Of a DNA stretch of 64,000 bases, positions 24,975 to 37,700 are shown one piece after another; positions within the stretch are counted from its first letter, which is position 1, and each line of letters begins with the position of its first letter. The position numbers and the translations under genes were made by a program. The notes under the pieces are model-generated. The model did not search any database and was not told the origin of the DNA. It worked only from the letters and a program-made list of their open reading frames with translations. The DNA lies in assembly GCF_037975245.1 (NCBI RefSeq), contig NC_092582.1, forward strand, positions 9,770,001 to 9,834,000, read 5' to 3'. This DNA is from Apostichopus japonicus. Lineage: Eukaryota > Echinodermata > Holothuroidea > Aspidochirotida > Stichopodidae.

Positions 24975-27185
24975 CATAAAACAACATTTCTTGCCATCTA
25001 TCAAAACAAAATTGGCCGCCCCCTGCCTGCCAATAATAAAGTTTTCCCCGCAAAACCTGCCATCAAAATTAAAACAAGAAAGAAATTTTAATATAACTGA
25101 ACTGGTGTTTTTTCTCCCCTTGAAGAACAAGATGATTTTGTTCTCTGTCTGCATTTGAAACCCCACAGGACAAAAGTGTATTCTACATTGTATTCTATAT
25201 ATAGTATTCAACAGTGTATTCTATAGCCCTATTGAAACTAATTCTCCTCACAAAGGGTACTTTGTTTTACCTCGTCTTGTTCATTTTGTAATCGTCCAAG
25301 AATGTTAACAGACGATAGGATTCTCATGAACAGCATCACCAAAGTCGATCAGTGACCTCTTAGTTGACCTCTTAGTGACCTTGAATGGATGCCGAGAAGA
25401 GCGGAAAGTAAGTTGCAGTTTTCGTTTGCTAGTTATTCTTAATTTTGAGGAAAGAGATTAGGTTGCTTTCATGAAATTTCCTGTCAACGGAAATGGTATC
25501 GCGACTAAAGCGGATGCAAGGAAAGGGTTATGGTGATGAAGAATATTATTTAAACAATCATTTGAGAACAGAGAGGTTACCGACAGGGTGAATGAAAGGT
25601 TACGCAGAAGGTCAAATCGAAGTAGAGCTCAATGTAGCACCGTACTTAATCGAAAATCATCTATGCACCCTCGAGGAAGTGTCTGTTCAAATAATACAGC
25701 AGAAATATCAACGCACAGATCATATTCCCATTGAAATATGACGTTTTGAAGTACGATGCAAGTTACATATGCTGCATCATTTGAATTTGATTTAAGAAGT
25801 CGTCTGCACTTTTTGTTTCCAACAATTTTTTACAGACCTGCCAAATATATGAACTTTAACAAACATGACATCATATTTGATAAAAGCCAAGTGGTATTAT
25901 TACCCAATACAGGTCTTTATTACAGCAGGTTTCCTGTTCCCAAATAGAAAGTGACAAATCCCAAATTTGGACATTACCACACTACAATAATAGTGGTTTA
26001 ATTTCAGTCCAACATATCAACCTGAGAACTCTGTATAAAATATTGGATGCTCAGATCATTGTTGTTCTATCAACCCTATGCCTGATGCTAAGAGGAAGGG
26101 AATGGGGTAGGGATGGGGTTCAAGAGGGGCTGGGATAGGGGAAGGGAAAATTTACCTGCAAGCATGTAATGGATTACCACAATAGATGCTTACAGAATAA
26201 TTGACTTAAAAAAGTTGCCAAATTTGTGGTTTCAGAGATTTATTTTATTATTTTGCAAACTTTTCAGAATCTCCTCTACACTTCTTATAAGTGTGATACA
26301 CCTTCATCAGTTTCTGTTGTGGAATTAATTCCCTCCTATTCCAAAATAAGTTTTTTTTTAGAAATTTGTGGGATACACACAGTTATCTAAACTTATAAGC
26401 ACATTGTCCCTGCCCTCCCAAGCTCCTTCCCTTCCCCTATCACTCTCTACAACATTATAAAAATTACAAATTATGGAACTGTATTTTACAGGTTTGAATA
26501 AACTAGACCATCCAACATGTTTCTTCCCAAACTTCATTACTTTATCCTTCCCATAAATTCCATGTCTGTATACCTTCTCTGATACCACATAATATTTAAC
26601 CATAACATTAACCAACCTTGTTGGTACTTAAATACGCCATATGAATGCTGACAAGCATGCAAAATAAGTCCAAGATTTAAAAAGCAAAATGAAACTTTTA
26701 ACTAATTACAGATTGGGGAATGTTCCCCCCAAATCCTCTGTTTATTGCACTTACAGGTTTAAGCCTATTTGATACCTCTATCCTTATTACATTTCCTTTT
26801 ACAAGTAGGCTACAACTTTTCATAATGATATATATATATGTTGAAGTGGTTGATTGCTCAAAATAAAATTCATCTCCAATTGACAAACTGTCAAATGCCT
26901 GCGGTGTCCTTCCTGCTATTATATACAATAATAAAAGCGACAGAATCTTGCGGTTAGACCCTTAAAGGGACAATCCTGTGGCATAAATTGGATCATATCA
27001 AAAATGTTCAGTGTAAACTGTTTGAGTCACTGCATAAAAATCATGTCATTTATCAATAAGTCTGGCAATGGCAGAGCATAATAAAAAAATCATGACACCA
27101 ACTCAACTGGTAATGTTTTCGGTTTTTTTTTTATAACATAGAGATCATTTCTTCATTGAAGGAATGCATATATAATCCTCTGACA

Positions 27186-27186
<1 letters not shown>

Positions 27187-27218
<32 letters not shown>
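27187..27218 (+). repeat. Poly(A) run, 32 bases
   Basis: An uninterrupted A run. No retrotransposon body was recognised immediately 5' of it. Confidence 0.97.
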
Positions 27219-27220
<2 letters not shown>

Positions 27221-27749
27221 AGTATTTCCATGAAGTCTGAAATTCATTGCCACTGAGCAAACATTCCAGTGGTATCAGATTTCAGGGAGAAATAATCTAC
27301 CGTGTCGTAACGAGTGACGATGCGAGTCCCTTAAGTTCAAACTTGACGTGAATACTCAAAATGAGTATATGTCACTTTTTTTCCCATAGAGATAAAGAGA
27401 GTGAGACGACTCTATGACTCGGTTTCAGCCTGAAATATCACTGGTAATGACTAAGACTTGACCGCAAAATGAAATGACTCATTTAAAAACTCTGGAAATG
27501 TACATTAAAATTACAACGGGCAGGTAACTCACTTTAAATAACATTTGCCATGACGATTTCACAGATCACCAACTACGAACCATTTCCTGGGGAAAGGGTA
27601 GGGCTTTATAATCCCTCAAGAAATGACCATTTTCAGGGTTTAACAATGAGTTAGTGAAATGAAGATTTTAGGCTACTAGTGTGTCATATTTCCCTCTTCC
27701 CTGTAAGCTTCATATAATTGTCTGCCACAGGAATATACCTTAGATTAAC

Positions 27750-28560
27750 ATCCCTGTGTTCCTTTCTTCATTCGTACATGGTTATCTATGCTGTGCTCAT
27801 GATCCCTGTGTTCCTTTCTTCATTCATACATGGTTATCTATGCTGTGCTCATGATCCCTGTGTTCCTTTCTTCATTCATACAAGGTTATCTATGCTGTGC
27901 TCATGATCCCTGTGTTCCTTTCTTCATTCATACAAGGTTATCTATGCTGTGCTCATGATCCCTGTGTTCCTTTCTTCATTCAAACATGGTAATTTATGCT
28001 GTGCTCATAATCACTGTGTTCCTTTCTTCATTCATACATGGTTATCTATGCTGTGCTCATGATCCCTGTGTTCCTTTCTTCATTCAAACATGGTTATCTA
28101 TGCTGTGCTCATGATCCCTGTGTTCCTTTCTTCATTCAAACATGGTTATCTATGCTGTGCTCATGATCCCTGTGTTCCTTTTTTCATTCATACATGGTTA
28201 TCTATGCTGTGCTCATGATCCTTGTGTTCCTTTATTCATTCATACATGGTTTTCTATGCTGTGCTCATGATCCCTGTGCTCCTTTCTTCATTCATACATG
28301 GTTATCTATGCTGTGCTCATGATCCCTGTGCTCCTTTCTTCATTCATACATGGTTATCTATGCTGTGCTCATGATCCCTGTGTTCCTTTATTCATTCATA
28401 CATGGTTATCTATGCTGTGCTCATGATCCATGTGTTCCTTTCTTCATTCATACATGGTTTTCTATGCTGTGCTCATGATCCCTGTGTTCCTTTCTTCATT
28501 CATACATGGTTATCTATGCTGTGCTCATGATCCCTGTGTTCCTTTCTTCATTCATATATT
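27750..28560. repeat. Minisatellite, 52-bp unit, about 15 copies
   Basis: The unit contains CATGGTTATCTATGCTGTGC, TCATGATCCCTGTG and TTCCTTTCTTCATTCATA, repeating every 52 bp with few substitutions. The final unit decays near 28557. The array starts about 130 bp past the odr4 stop codon, just beyond a candidate poly(A) signal, so it flanks or overlaps the 3' end of that transcript. Confidence 0.97.
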
Positions 28561-28564
28561 GTAA

Positions 28565-28570
28565 TTTATT
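28565..28570 (-). promoter_or_regulatory. Candidate poly(A) signal AATAAA for odr4
   Basis: AATAAA on the minus strand lies about 125 bases after the odr4 stop codon. This fits a short 3' UTR, but no transcript evidence is available. Confidence 0.45.
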
Positions 28571-28694
28571 CTATGCTCCTCTTTTAGCTTTTTCTATTAT
28601 CCATGCAGATCTGACAACCCTCTTTTATGTTAAAATGCAATTCAGAATGGCTTTCTTGTACATCCATCTTTTTTTGAGTTGAGGTCAGTTGAGG

Positions 28695-28765
28695 TCAGTC
28701 TTGACTGAGGGCGAGGTATGACATCCCCACTGCTAATGCCCCTCCAACTCCAGCAAAAGCTAACC
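28695..28765 (-). CDS. odr4: odr4 last exon: C-terminal transmembrane tail and stop
   Basis: The acceptor TTCCACCAG follows a pyrimidine tract. The exon encodes LAFAGVGGALAVGMSYLA then LSQD-stop (TGA at 28697-28695). The segment of about 20 small hydrophobic residues with four-residue tail is a tail anchor like the C-terminal helix of animal ODR4. Confidence 0.9.
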
Positions 28766-31700
28766 CTGGTGGAAAAAAGGGAAGGCATGATTTATTAACG
28801 ACACAGTTTAAAATGTAAACTCAAAAGGAATCACTTTTCCCTGTGCAACTTAAGTACTTCTGATTGTTGGTAACAGGGAATCCCCCTATGCTTATGTGGA
28901 AACATAAAGCTATTTTTTTAAATGTTTCACACATTTCCTACAAAAGGGAGGAAGCACATCTCACTGATATGATAATGTTCTGAGGGATGATATTTCCACA
29001 TCAAAAGTATATATGTTCACATTCATGTTGATGAAGTCAACAAATATGTGGCTGATCTGCAAATATGAATGTTGCTATAAAAACGACATATACACATGAA
29101 AAATATATGCTATCAGTTTGTGAAATTTTGATAAGCTTGAAGCCAAGATCACATATTGTGAGCCTTTTGGTGTGCCTACAGAATCTTAACGAGAGACTCA
29201 CCAAGTACTGTATTATGGTTCTCTGTGAGATCTGTACCAACCATGTAAACATGATACATTCAAGGTGTTTTGCATGGTTGGTCTTTACACATAGAAACAT
29301 ATACAGTATTTACAGCGGTGACATAGCAGTTTATATCTACAAGATATACTGTAGGCTTTAAAAATCATTGACAAGAGCATGGACATATATCTCTCAGTAC
29401 AACATGAATCTGGTAAGCTTCTTTGGCTTTTCATGATTTCTGAGTAAATTTAACAAATGCACAACAAGTTTCATTTCTTAGGGAGGGGGAATTGGGGGAA
29501 AGCTTTTCAATCTAGGGAAGCAAGCACCATATCTTTTCAAAATGAAAAAGATGTGGCTGACATTTTTCTTTAGGAGGGGAGGGGGGAGGGGGGAGGGTTA
29601 GGGCAAGACAAATAATTGGGAATCATCCCATGTCCCTTCCCACCATGGCTACGCCAGCGACCCATTGCCACGTAAACTTCACTTAAGGGCAGAGGTATCT
29701 CAAATTTATTATGGCTAGTATCAAGTGCTACTTTTGAATCTAGCACTATTTTGTTCTTCTTACAGACCTCATCAATGCCCCCCCCCCCCACTAATTCTCC
29801 CTCCCCTCCAGCCAGTGTCCCCGATCTCCAAGCATGTAGCTCTTCCGATGACGCTATTAGGTTGAAATTTCTTACCAGCGTATCTCAGCAATTCTCCACC
29901 TCCTCCTGGTTTGTTGAGAAGTTCGTCAAGGTTAGCCGCCTCTGACGAATGAGAGCTAGCCGTCTCAATTTGTTGCAAGAGAGAATCATCTGTAGGAGGG
30001 GGAAAGGGGGGACAAAAATAGCAATCTTGACAACCAGTTTGTTAGTTATATAACGTCATAAATGACGGGTGATACCACGAAGAACAAGAAGAAGCTTAAA
30101 GCAGCTTTCGAGTTCAGCCGGCAAATTTTTCCAAACCTGTCTGGTATTACTCAATTATATAAATTATTATTAGATTTTGCCCACTAAATGAATGTTCATG
30201 AGTAAGTAGTTAAAGAACTTGATTCAAACCTTCACCATTTTGTTGTCCAGACACTTTGTATGGTAGTAGTTTAATACAAACTACATGAAAATTTCCAAAA
30301 AAATTGAACTGTTTACTACACTTTTTCAACAAAATAAAAATTGGCTAGTCAAGCCAATGGGCTCTATTGATATGAGAATTTAGTATAAAATAGCATAGAA
30401 CCATTTATCAGAATCAACTCAAAAAGCTGCATTAGAAGAAAATATCCAACAGACAATTGTTGTTTTGATATATTCTACAGAAATAATATAATCCGTCTTT
30501 AAACAAAGCAGTTGTGCCAACTATGCTGAGTATTATTCAGAAGAAGAATTCACTCAGTGAAACTAATAAAGTCATTCTTTGTTTGAAATGTATTAACGTT
30601 TTGCTCAATTAATGGGTATACAACAGTCCCATTGGTTTTAATATAAGAATGCAACTAGAAAACTCAAAATTCTTGGTTAGTTTGACACTATTTGAAATAT
30701 CAGTTTGACTAAGTCAAGATATTACAGGTCTGTTAATAATCAAACATTACCAGAACATGACCTAGTTAAATTAAATGTAAAATATATCTTGCAATGTTCA
30801 GTTTCTTTGCTGCCTTACTTTGTTGAAATTTTATTATTATTATTTTTATTATAGATATTATTTTTCTTCCTGGTGAGATTTTCATGTAATTATCAATTCT
30901 GGTGTCACAACCACATACTCGGCCCTCGCTTTCCTTTATGAATATAATAAATTTGATACAAAGAGCCTTGGAAATTTTTCTATTCGGGGATCTTCCCTAA
31001 ATACACCCTGTCTCTGTCCCACCCAAACCCCTCCTCCCCCTCCCCTTCAAAACTGCCACGCTGGCATCATTGATAGAGCTACAAGGCATACCTTACAAGG
31101 GACTTGGATAGATAGGCCAAGAAATAACCAATCAGATAAGAGAAATTATCAACTTCCTATAGGGAAATTCCCTACAACCTCTCACTTTTCTTTCTCTCAG
31201 AGCAAAGTTCTATGTTTGCAATGACGTCAATGATAGACCAGTAGCATTCTTTCCTTTTAACATGACATGATGATCTCCCCCTACTCATTGATAATTATTA
31301 CAAGAAGATCAATTTCTGTGTAGGGATATTCCCTGTGCACTGGGTGCGTGTACCTATTAAGACCTTTCCCGCGAACTAATTGCACCGACATCAAACAAGT
31401 TGCATGCCTTGAAAGGAATTGGCAAATTAAAATCTAAGCTAAGAGACGTCAAATAGGGCGTATATGTCGGGCAAGGGGTTACCCATTTCGTGATATAGTA
31501 GAAAACTATTTGTAATTGGGAAATTCCCATCTGTGTCACTCGGTGTCCGCTTGCAACACTGATAGACGATATTCAGATCTTAATTGAAGAGCATAAAATT
31601 ATTAACGAACAACATAAAAATTAATTTTGATATGGTTACACATTAAGTCATTAACAAGTCCCAATTACTGTTCAGGTCTCAAAACAATCTGTTGACAATG

Positions 31701-34700
31701 GCATTCAGAACACTAAAATATTCCAGGATACATGGTAATTAATACTTGGTTGGGGCTTTGATGTAATTGAACATTCTGGTGATTTGGCTATTTTATGAGA
31801 AAAGCTTAATTATTAATCTTAGCATAACTTCAAATTAACCAAATACATAATGTTTCTGGGATACTAACAAACAAGTCTGCATTGTCATGTTTGTGTCTTA
31901 ATTTCTGTAAACAAAAATATCTGCTTTCCAAGTCCTACACACTGCGATACAACACAATATGAAATATTAATATGCACATACATATGAACCCGTGCACTGG
32001 TATAATGTTAAAGGAATTTTTTAGTGAAAAATGGGATCCAGTCCTTCCGGTCATATCATTTTTTGCCTTTGTATCGCCCTAAGCATTGCCTTACGATGAA
32101 TTTAGTTTCTGTGATAGAGTGCTTGAAATGTTGGCCCGTCCTGCCAGGAAATTGGAATCTAACACTGACTTACTGTACGTCGAGACGTGATGTCAGTGCG
32201 GCACTTTCAGTTTAGCTTTGAGACAATACACAGGAATGTGTACATACTTCGCTTATAAACGGATGTGAATACAAAAGATCTCACTCTAAGCTTGGCCTTG
32301 ATACAATACACAGGAATGTGTACAGACTTTGTGTCTGGCTGTGATCCGAACAATCTTTCAAATAACAAATATTGGAACAAACATATTATGAAGAAAACCA
32401 TTTTAGGGAATTCTGGAACGTTTTAACTCTCCAAAACATTGCTGACTTGCAACTTTACCTGGAAATTTTCATCTAAGAGTTATATTATTTTCAGAAATGT
32501 TAACTTTCCTCGCTACAGTGTAGCTTGCTAATGATAGCGTCCCTGCAGCCCCCGAAACAAAGTGCCGCAATGACGTCAAAGTCGCTCATCGTTCTCCACT
32601 GTTCAAAAATATATTAGAGTAAGTTGGCACAAGGTTCAAAAATTCACTTCTCCTAAATCCTAAAATGAAAAATCCCCGAACTAGGACTGTGGCGACGAAA
32701 AAAGTATGGAGTGTTTTTCATATGTTCCCAATACACTGTCACTAAAGAATTCCTTTAACTTTAAAAACTCATTAGGTAGAGCAGGCAGTACCCCCAGTCT
32801 ATGGGCATGGTTTGGCATGACTTGCATGATAATATAAATACTATTGATAAGTGTTCTAGAATGCATGCAGTTACTGTACAATACTCAGTAGCCACAGCAT
32901 GGCTTTGACCTAAATACATATTCAGATCAATTGGCTTTCAGATCAGAAAGAGTTTAGACTGAATTATGAGTGGCTTTAAATCTACTAGCAGATCATTTCA
33001 GATCAAATTTAATCTCAGTTATATCCATCTCCATACAGGTGTGTAATTGCTGACCTGCAGAGATGTAACGTATAAATTAATACCGTGTACACATTGTAGC
33101 GGGAAGCTATGTGTTTCCCCCAGGGGACACATGGACATGGTGCACTATAGTGTCCCGAGAGCAACAGTATGAATTGCGCACATTTGGCTGGGAATGGGTG
33201 TGACAAGTTACCAATGACCAGGGGTTAACTATTGTACTGGCTCGAGATGGCCTTGGCCTTGATACAAGACTTTATAAACCTGTAACTTCTTATATCACTG
33301 TAGTGTCCCGAGAGCAACAGTGTGAATTGTGCACATTTGGCTGGGAATGGGTGTCACCAGTTAACAATGACCAGGGATTAACTGTTGTACTGGCTCGAGA
33401 CGGCCTTGGCCTTGATACAAGACTCTATAAACCTGTAACTTCTTATATCACTGTAGTGTCCCGAGAGCAACAGTGTGAATTGTGCACATTTGGCTGGGAA
33501 TGGGTGTCACGAGTTAACAATGACCAGGGATTAACTGTTGTACTGGCTCGAGACGGCCTTGGCCTTGATACAAGACTCTATAAACCTGTAACTTCTTATA
33601 TCACTGTAGTGTCCCAAGAGCAACAGTGTGAATTGTGCACATTTGGCTGGGAATGGGTGTCACGAGTTAACAATGACCAGGGGTTAACTATTGTACTGGC
33701 TCGAGACGGCCTTGGCCTTGATACAAGACTTTATAAACCTGTAACTTCTTATATCACCGTAGTGTCCCGAGAGCAACAGTATGAATTGTGCACATTTGGC
33801 TGGGAATGGGTGTCACAAGTTAACAATGACCAGGGATTAACTGTTGTACTGGCTCGAGACGGCCTTGGCCTTGATACAAGACTCTATAAACCTGTAACTT
33901 CTTATATCAGAAATGCCATGTACCCCAATCTCATGTTACACTATAGACAAAGACAGGACTCGATAGTAACGAAACAAGACATTAAGAAACATTATTTAAC
34001 TCGAGACAAATCACGAGTGTAATAAGTACTTCTTCAAATTAATAATCCAGACACAGACTATGTCATTCAATCCACAGACTTCTGAGGTGTGTTTTTGGAT
34101 ATTTAATCTATTTTTACGACTTATTCAATTACACAATCATTACAGACGTCATTACACAATGTCACCTGATGCGTTCAAAGTAACAATGATATTCATTTTA
34201 TTTATTTAATTATTTACTGTTTTCCCCTGAATACCTGATACTGTTGCAGCAAACACTAATAAAAGCAGAGTACACATTCAACTTCTCTATTTATTCGTCA
34301 GAGTTGTTAAAATAAGTCATGAGATGATTCAAGATAAACATAATGGGAAATACTGGTTTCCATCCTTGAAAAACAACAAAACTTGTGAATTTTATATAAA
34401 TATATTCATGGATGTGCTCAAGAATATCTGAGTGCTGGGCGGATTTTTGATCCACGTCCTGGGGAGGGGTCTCAATGGTGGGGTGCCCCCTCCCTTTGGA
34501 AAAGTTTTGAAAATGAAGTATGCTTAGATGGCAAATGATGCTATATTTCCCTATTCTGGTGCCAACTTCTGGTTTGGTAATGTTCAAAATCATCAACAAA
34601 AGTGCCGGGCGCAAATGTTTAAAATACTGTTTGTGCTAGGCGGCATTCAGAACCCGGCACGGGCACATCCCTGTGTATATATAGTTTTTCAGAGGTAAAA

Positions 34701-37700
34701 TATTTGTCAGAGAAATGTTGATCTACAGAGTACAGTAGGTTTCTAGTACTGATCAAGAAAAGAACAAAACCTCAGGAAAACACTTTGTTTTGAGTTTCAA
34801 TATGATTAATAACTAATAATGATAATGAAAACTTCATATAACAGTTTGCTACAAATTTGGCAAATGGATTACATGTCATGATTGAACCCATATTTTAAAG
34901 TCATTTGATAACAATGAACCCGGATGTGTTGAGTGATGGTGACAGGCAGGGAATATTTTTTATTTTGTGTAGCAGTTTTGAAGGTTGAATGCTTTTGGTG
35001 ATAAAAAACAAAGATATAAAATGGGGTACTAAGGTTCTAGAAGATATATAATAAGGTACCAAGGTTCCAGAAGCTATATAATGTGGTACTAAGGTTCCAG
35101 ACGACATATAATAAGTTACCAAGGTTCCAGACGCTATATAATAAGGTACCAAGGTTCCAGAAGCTATACAATGAAGTAATAAGGTTCCAGAAGCTATATA
35201 CATGAGGTACCAAGATTCCAGAATATTAAACGTACCAAGGTCCCAGAAGATACAGTATATCATGCGGTACCAAGGTTCCAGAAGCTATATAATGAGGTAC
35301 TAAGGTTCCAGAAGCTATATAATGAGGTACTAAGGTTCCAGAAGCTATATAATGAGGTACTAAGGTTCCAGTTCAAAGCTATATAATGAGGTACTAAGGT
35401 TCCAGTTCAAAGCTATATCATGACGTACCAAGGTTCCAGAAGCTATTTAATAAGGTACCAAGTTTCCAGAAGATAAAGGTACCAAGGTTCCAATAGATAT
35501 ATCAAAAGGTACCAAGGTTCCAGAAGCTATATAATAAGGTAAATAGCTTCCAGAAGATATATAATAAGGTACCAAGGTTCTAGAAGATATATAATGAGGT
35601 ACTAAGGTCCCAGAAGCTATATAATAAGGTACCGAGGTTCTAGAAGATATATAATGAGGTACTAAGGTTCCAAAAGCTATATAATGAGGTACCAAGGTTC
35701 TAGAAGATATAGATACCAAGGTTCTAGGATATATAATGAGGTACTACGGTTCTAGAGGATATATAATAAGGTACCAAGGTTCTGTGGGCAATAAACTGCC
35801 GTACATCTATGCATTCGTGTCTGAGGGTTTGCTCATTTCTTACTAGCATTTGGTCTACAATTTACCATGTTCCCTGAATTTTAAGAACAATTTTTCAGGA
35901 GTCAGGAGTATATATGTTAAAATATTACATAATATCAAAAACTATTTCGGTTTAATAGGAATCTCATTCAGCTTCTCCATATTTCTCCCCTTTTCTTTCA
36001 AAGGCAGAAATATCTGAGGAATGTAGGTTAATATATTAATACAATACTTCCATGTAACCAACTCACAAGCCAGCAAATTGCTAATTTGTGTACACACAGG
36101 AAAACAAATATTTTGAAACTGCTCTTTCCCTCACTTCTTTTGACAGCCATGGAGGTGAAGGGAAAGTGGATGATTCCCCCCCCCCCCACCTGCTCCCACA
36201 CACACGTTGTTGTGTACGACCTCTACAGTTGTTTTAATAGTTTTCAAAATGGGAAAGTGTGTCAGGCTTTCTCCAGATGGGAAAATTCTCTTGGCCCTCA
36301 CCGTTCACGTCCTTCCTATATTCCTATTCGGTGGACATGAACTTTTAAATTGCTCGCTCCGGGATAGCAGGTTAAGGTGTCTACATTGTCCTACATACAC
36401 GTGTGAGGCAGGATTGATTTTACGGCGCCAAAACGAAAACGGCTCTGAACGATCCATGAACCCCAACAACAAAATTGATTTGAAAGTAAAATGCTGCTAC
36501 AGCTGTACTGTGAGCTCAGACTCTACGGTGCTTTCACTGCTTCTGGAAACTTCCTGGCTATTGAATTGATTGTGTTATAAAATACTAGACACTACAAAGG
36601 CATTTATTGTGGTGAACCAGTCTTTGGAAGGATATTGCAAAAACACGAAAAATAAATTAGTCATCAGTAGAAGAATTAACTAAGGAATGTTGTGGGACAA
36701 AGTAGACAGTATCAATGGATGTCAAAAATATATTTATGAACTCAGATATTGTTTGTCACATTGTTATCATCAACAGAGAAATAAGTTGGTCACAGGCCTA
36801 CAGCTATACATTTTGTTATTTTTTTTTGCAATTTGGGGGGGGGGAGGGAAAAACTTCTGCAACTTTTAAAATATACATCTTTGTTGAGACAATGGAGTTC
36901 ACTTCAAGAGGGATAACAGTGTTGTCTCAAAATTGAAGTTGGAGAGTGCACTTGAAACTGTAAGGTGATACTCAGTAAGTTAGCTACTATATTGCCTGTA
37001 GCTATAATTAGCATAATGAGTCATGATACTAGAATGATAAACTCGGCTATAACAATATCATACGTGTCAAATTTCATACTTTAGTGTTTATTGTTGTTGT
37101 CGTGGTAGAGGTTGAGAACATAAAAAACAACAACAAAACAACGAATAAACTTTCAATAAAATTATTAGAATTTTTTATTAACAGATTTGTAGGAAATGAA
37201 AAACTGAAAGACCAGCTCCATAAATAAGGTCTTATAATAATTGTGACTTAAAAGAGGCATTTGCCAGACACTCTACCCATTTGGAAGAGAAACAGCACTA
37301 ATTGAAAAAAACTACCATGGAATTTTGTAACACCACCAAAAATTCTTAAAGACGAAAAAATCGTTGTTCTACGCTATTGAACGACGTGAACACTTAAAAC
37401 ATTCAATTCAAAGTCAAGTTACAAAGATGAATGCAAAAGGCGACTTTGTGGGTAAAATTTGACAGAGTACAATAAGGAGCGATGTGTAGGTTTGTCATGA
37501 TCAGTATATCAACTAAAATCAAAGAAGAGAAAGAGAGAGGGTTCAATAAACATCGTTTCCGTCTTTGGGTCTCTACCGCATATCTTCAGGAAACAAATCA
37601 CGTCCGGTTCAACGATGATCTCCATCCAGTGCAGTAAAATGATAGTCTTAACATGTGACAGATAAGACTTCCCCTGGAAAGGTTTAGAAATGTCCGAGGA

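Larger units (their letters stand above)
17387..28564. other. Intergenic region between the convergent MLLE and odr4 genes
   Basis: MLLE (plus) and odr4 (minus) converge here, so both 3' UTRs lie at its edges. No exon could be supported. It holds an AT/TA tract, SINE-like sequence, two hAT-like elements with perfect target duplications, a duplicated block, a 32-base poly(A) run and the 52-bp minisatellite. A short ATG-to-GTAAGT segment near 25388 was considered as a first exon and not accepted. Confidence 0.55.

Noticed and set aside
25388-25410. ATGGATGCCGAGAAGAGCGG followed by GTAAGT, considered as a first coding exon
   Set aside because: Only seven codons, no matching downstream exon on the plus strand before the odr4 3' end.
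33303-34022. 239-codon open frame on the plus strand
   Set aside because: It exists because the 153-bp tandem unit is a multiple of three. The first unit has an in-frame stop, the source is a SINE body, and no protein family is evident.
34901-35719. Open frames with repeated TLVPHYI motifs on the minus strand
   Set aside because: Translation of the 30-bp minisatellite.
36687-36869. Open frames near a G run on the plus strand
   Set aside because: Short, low-complexity around the G run, no splice or domain support.
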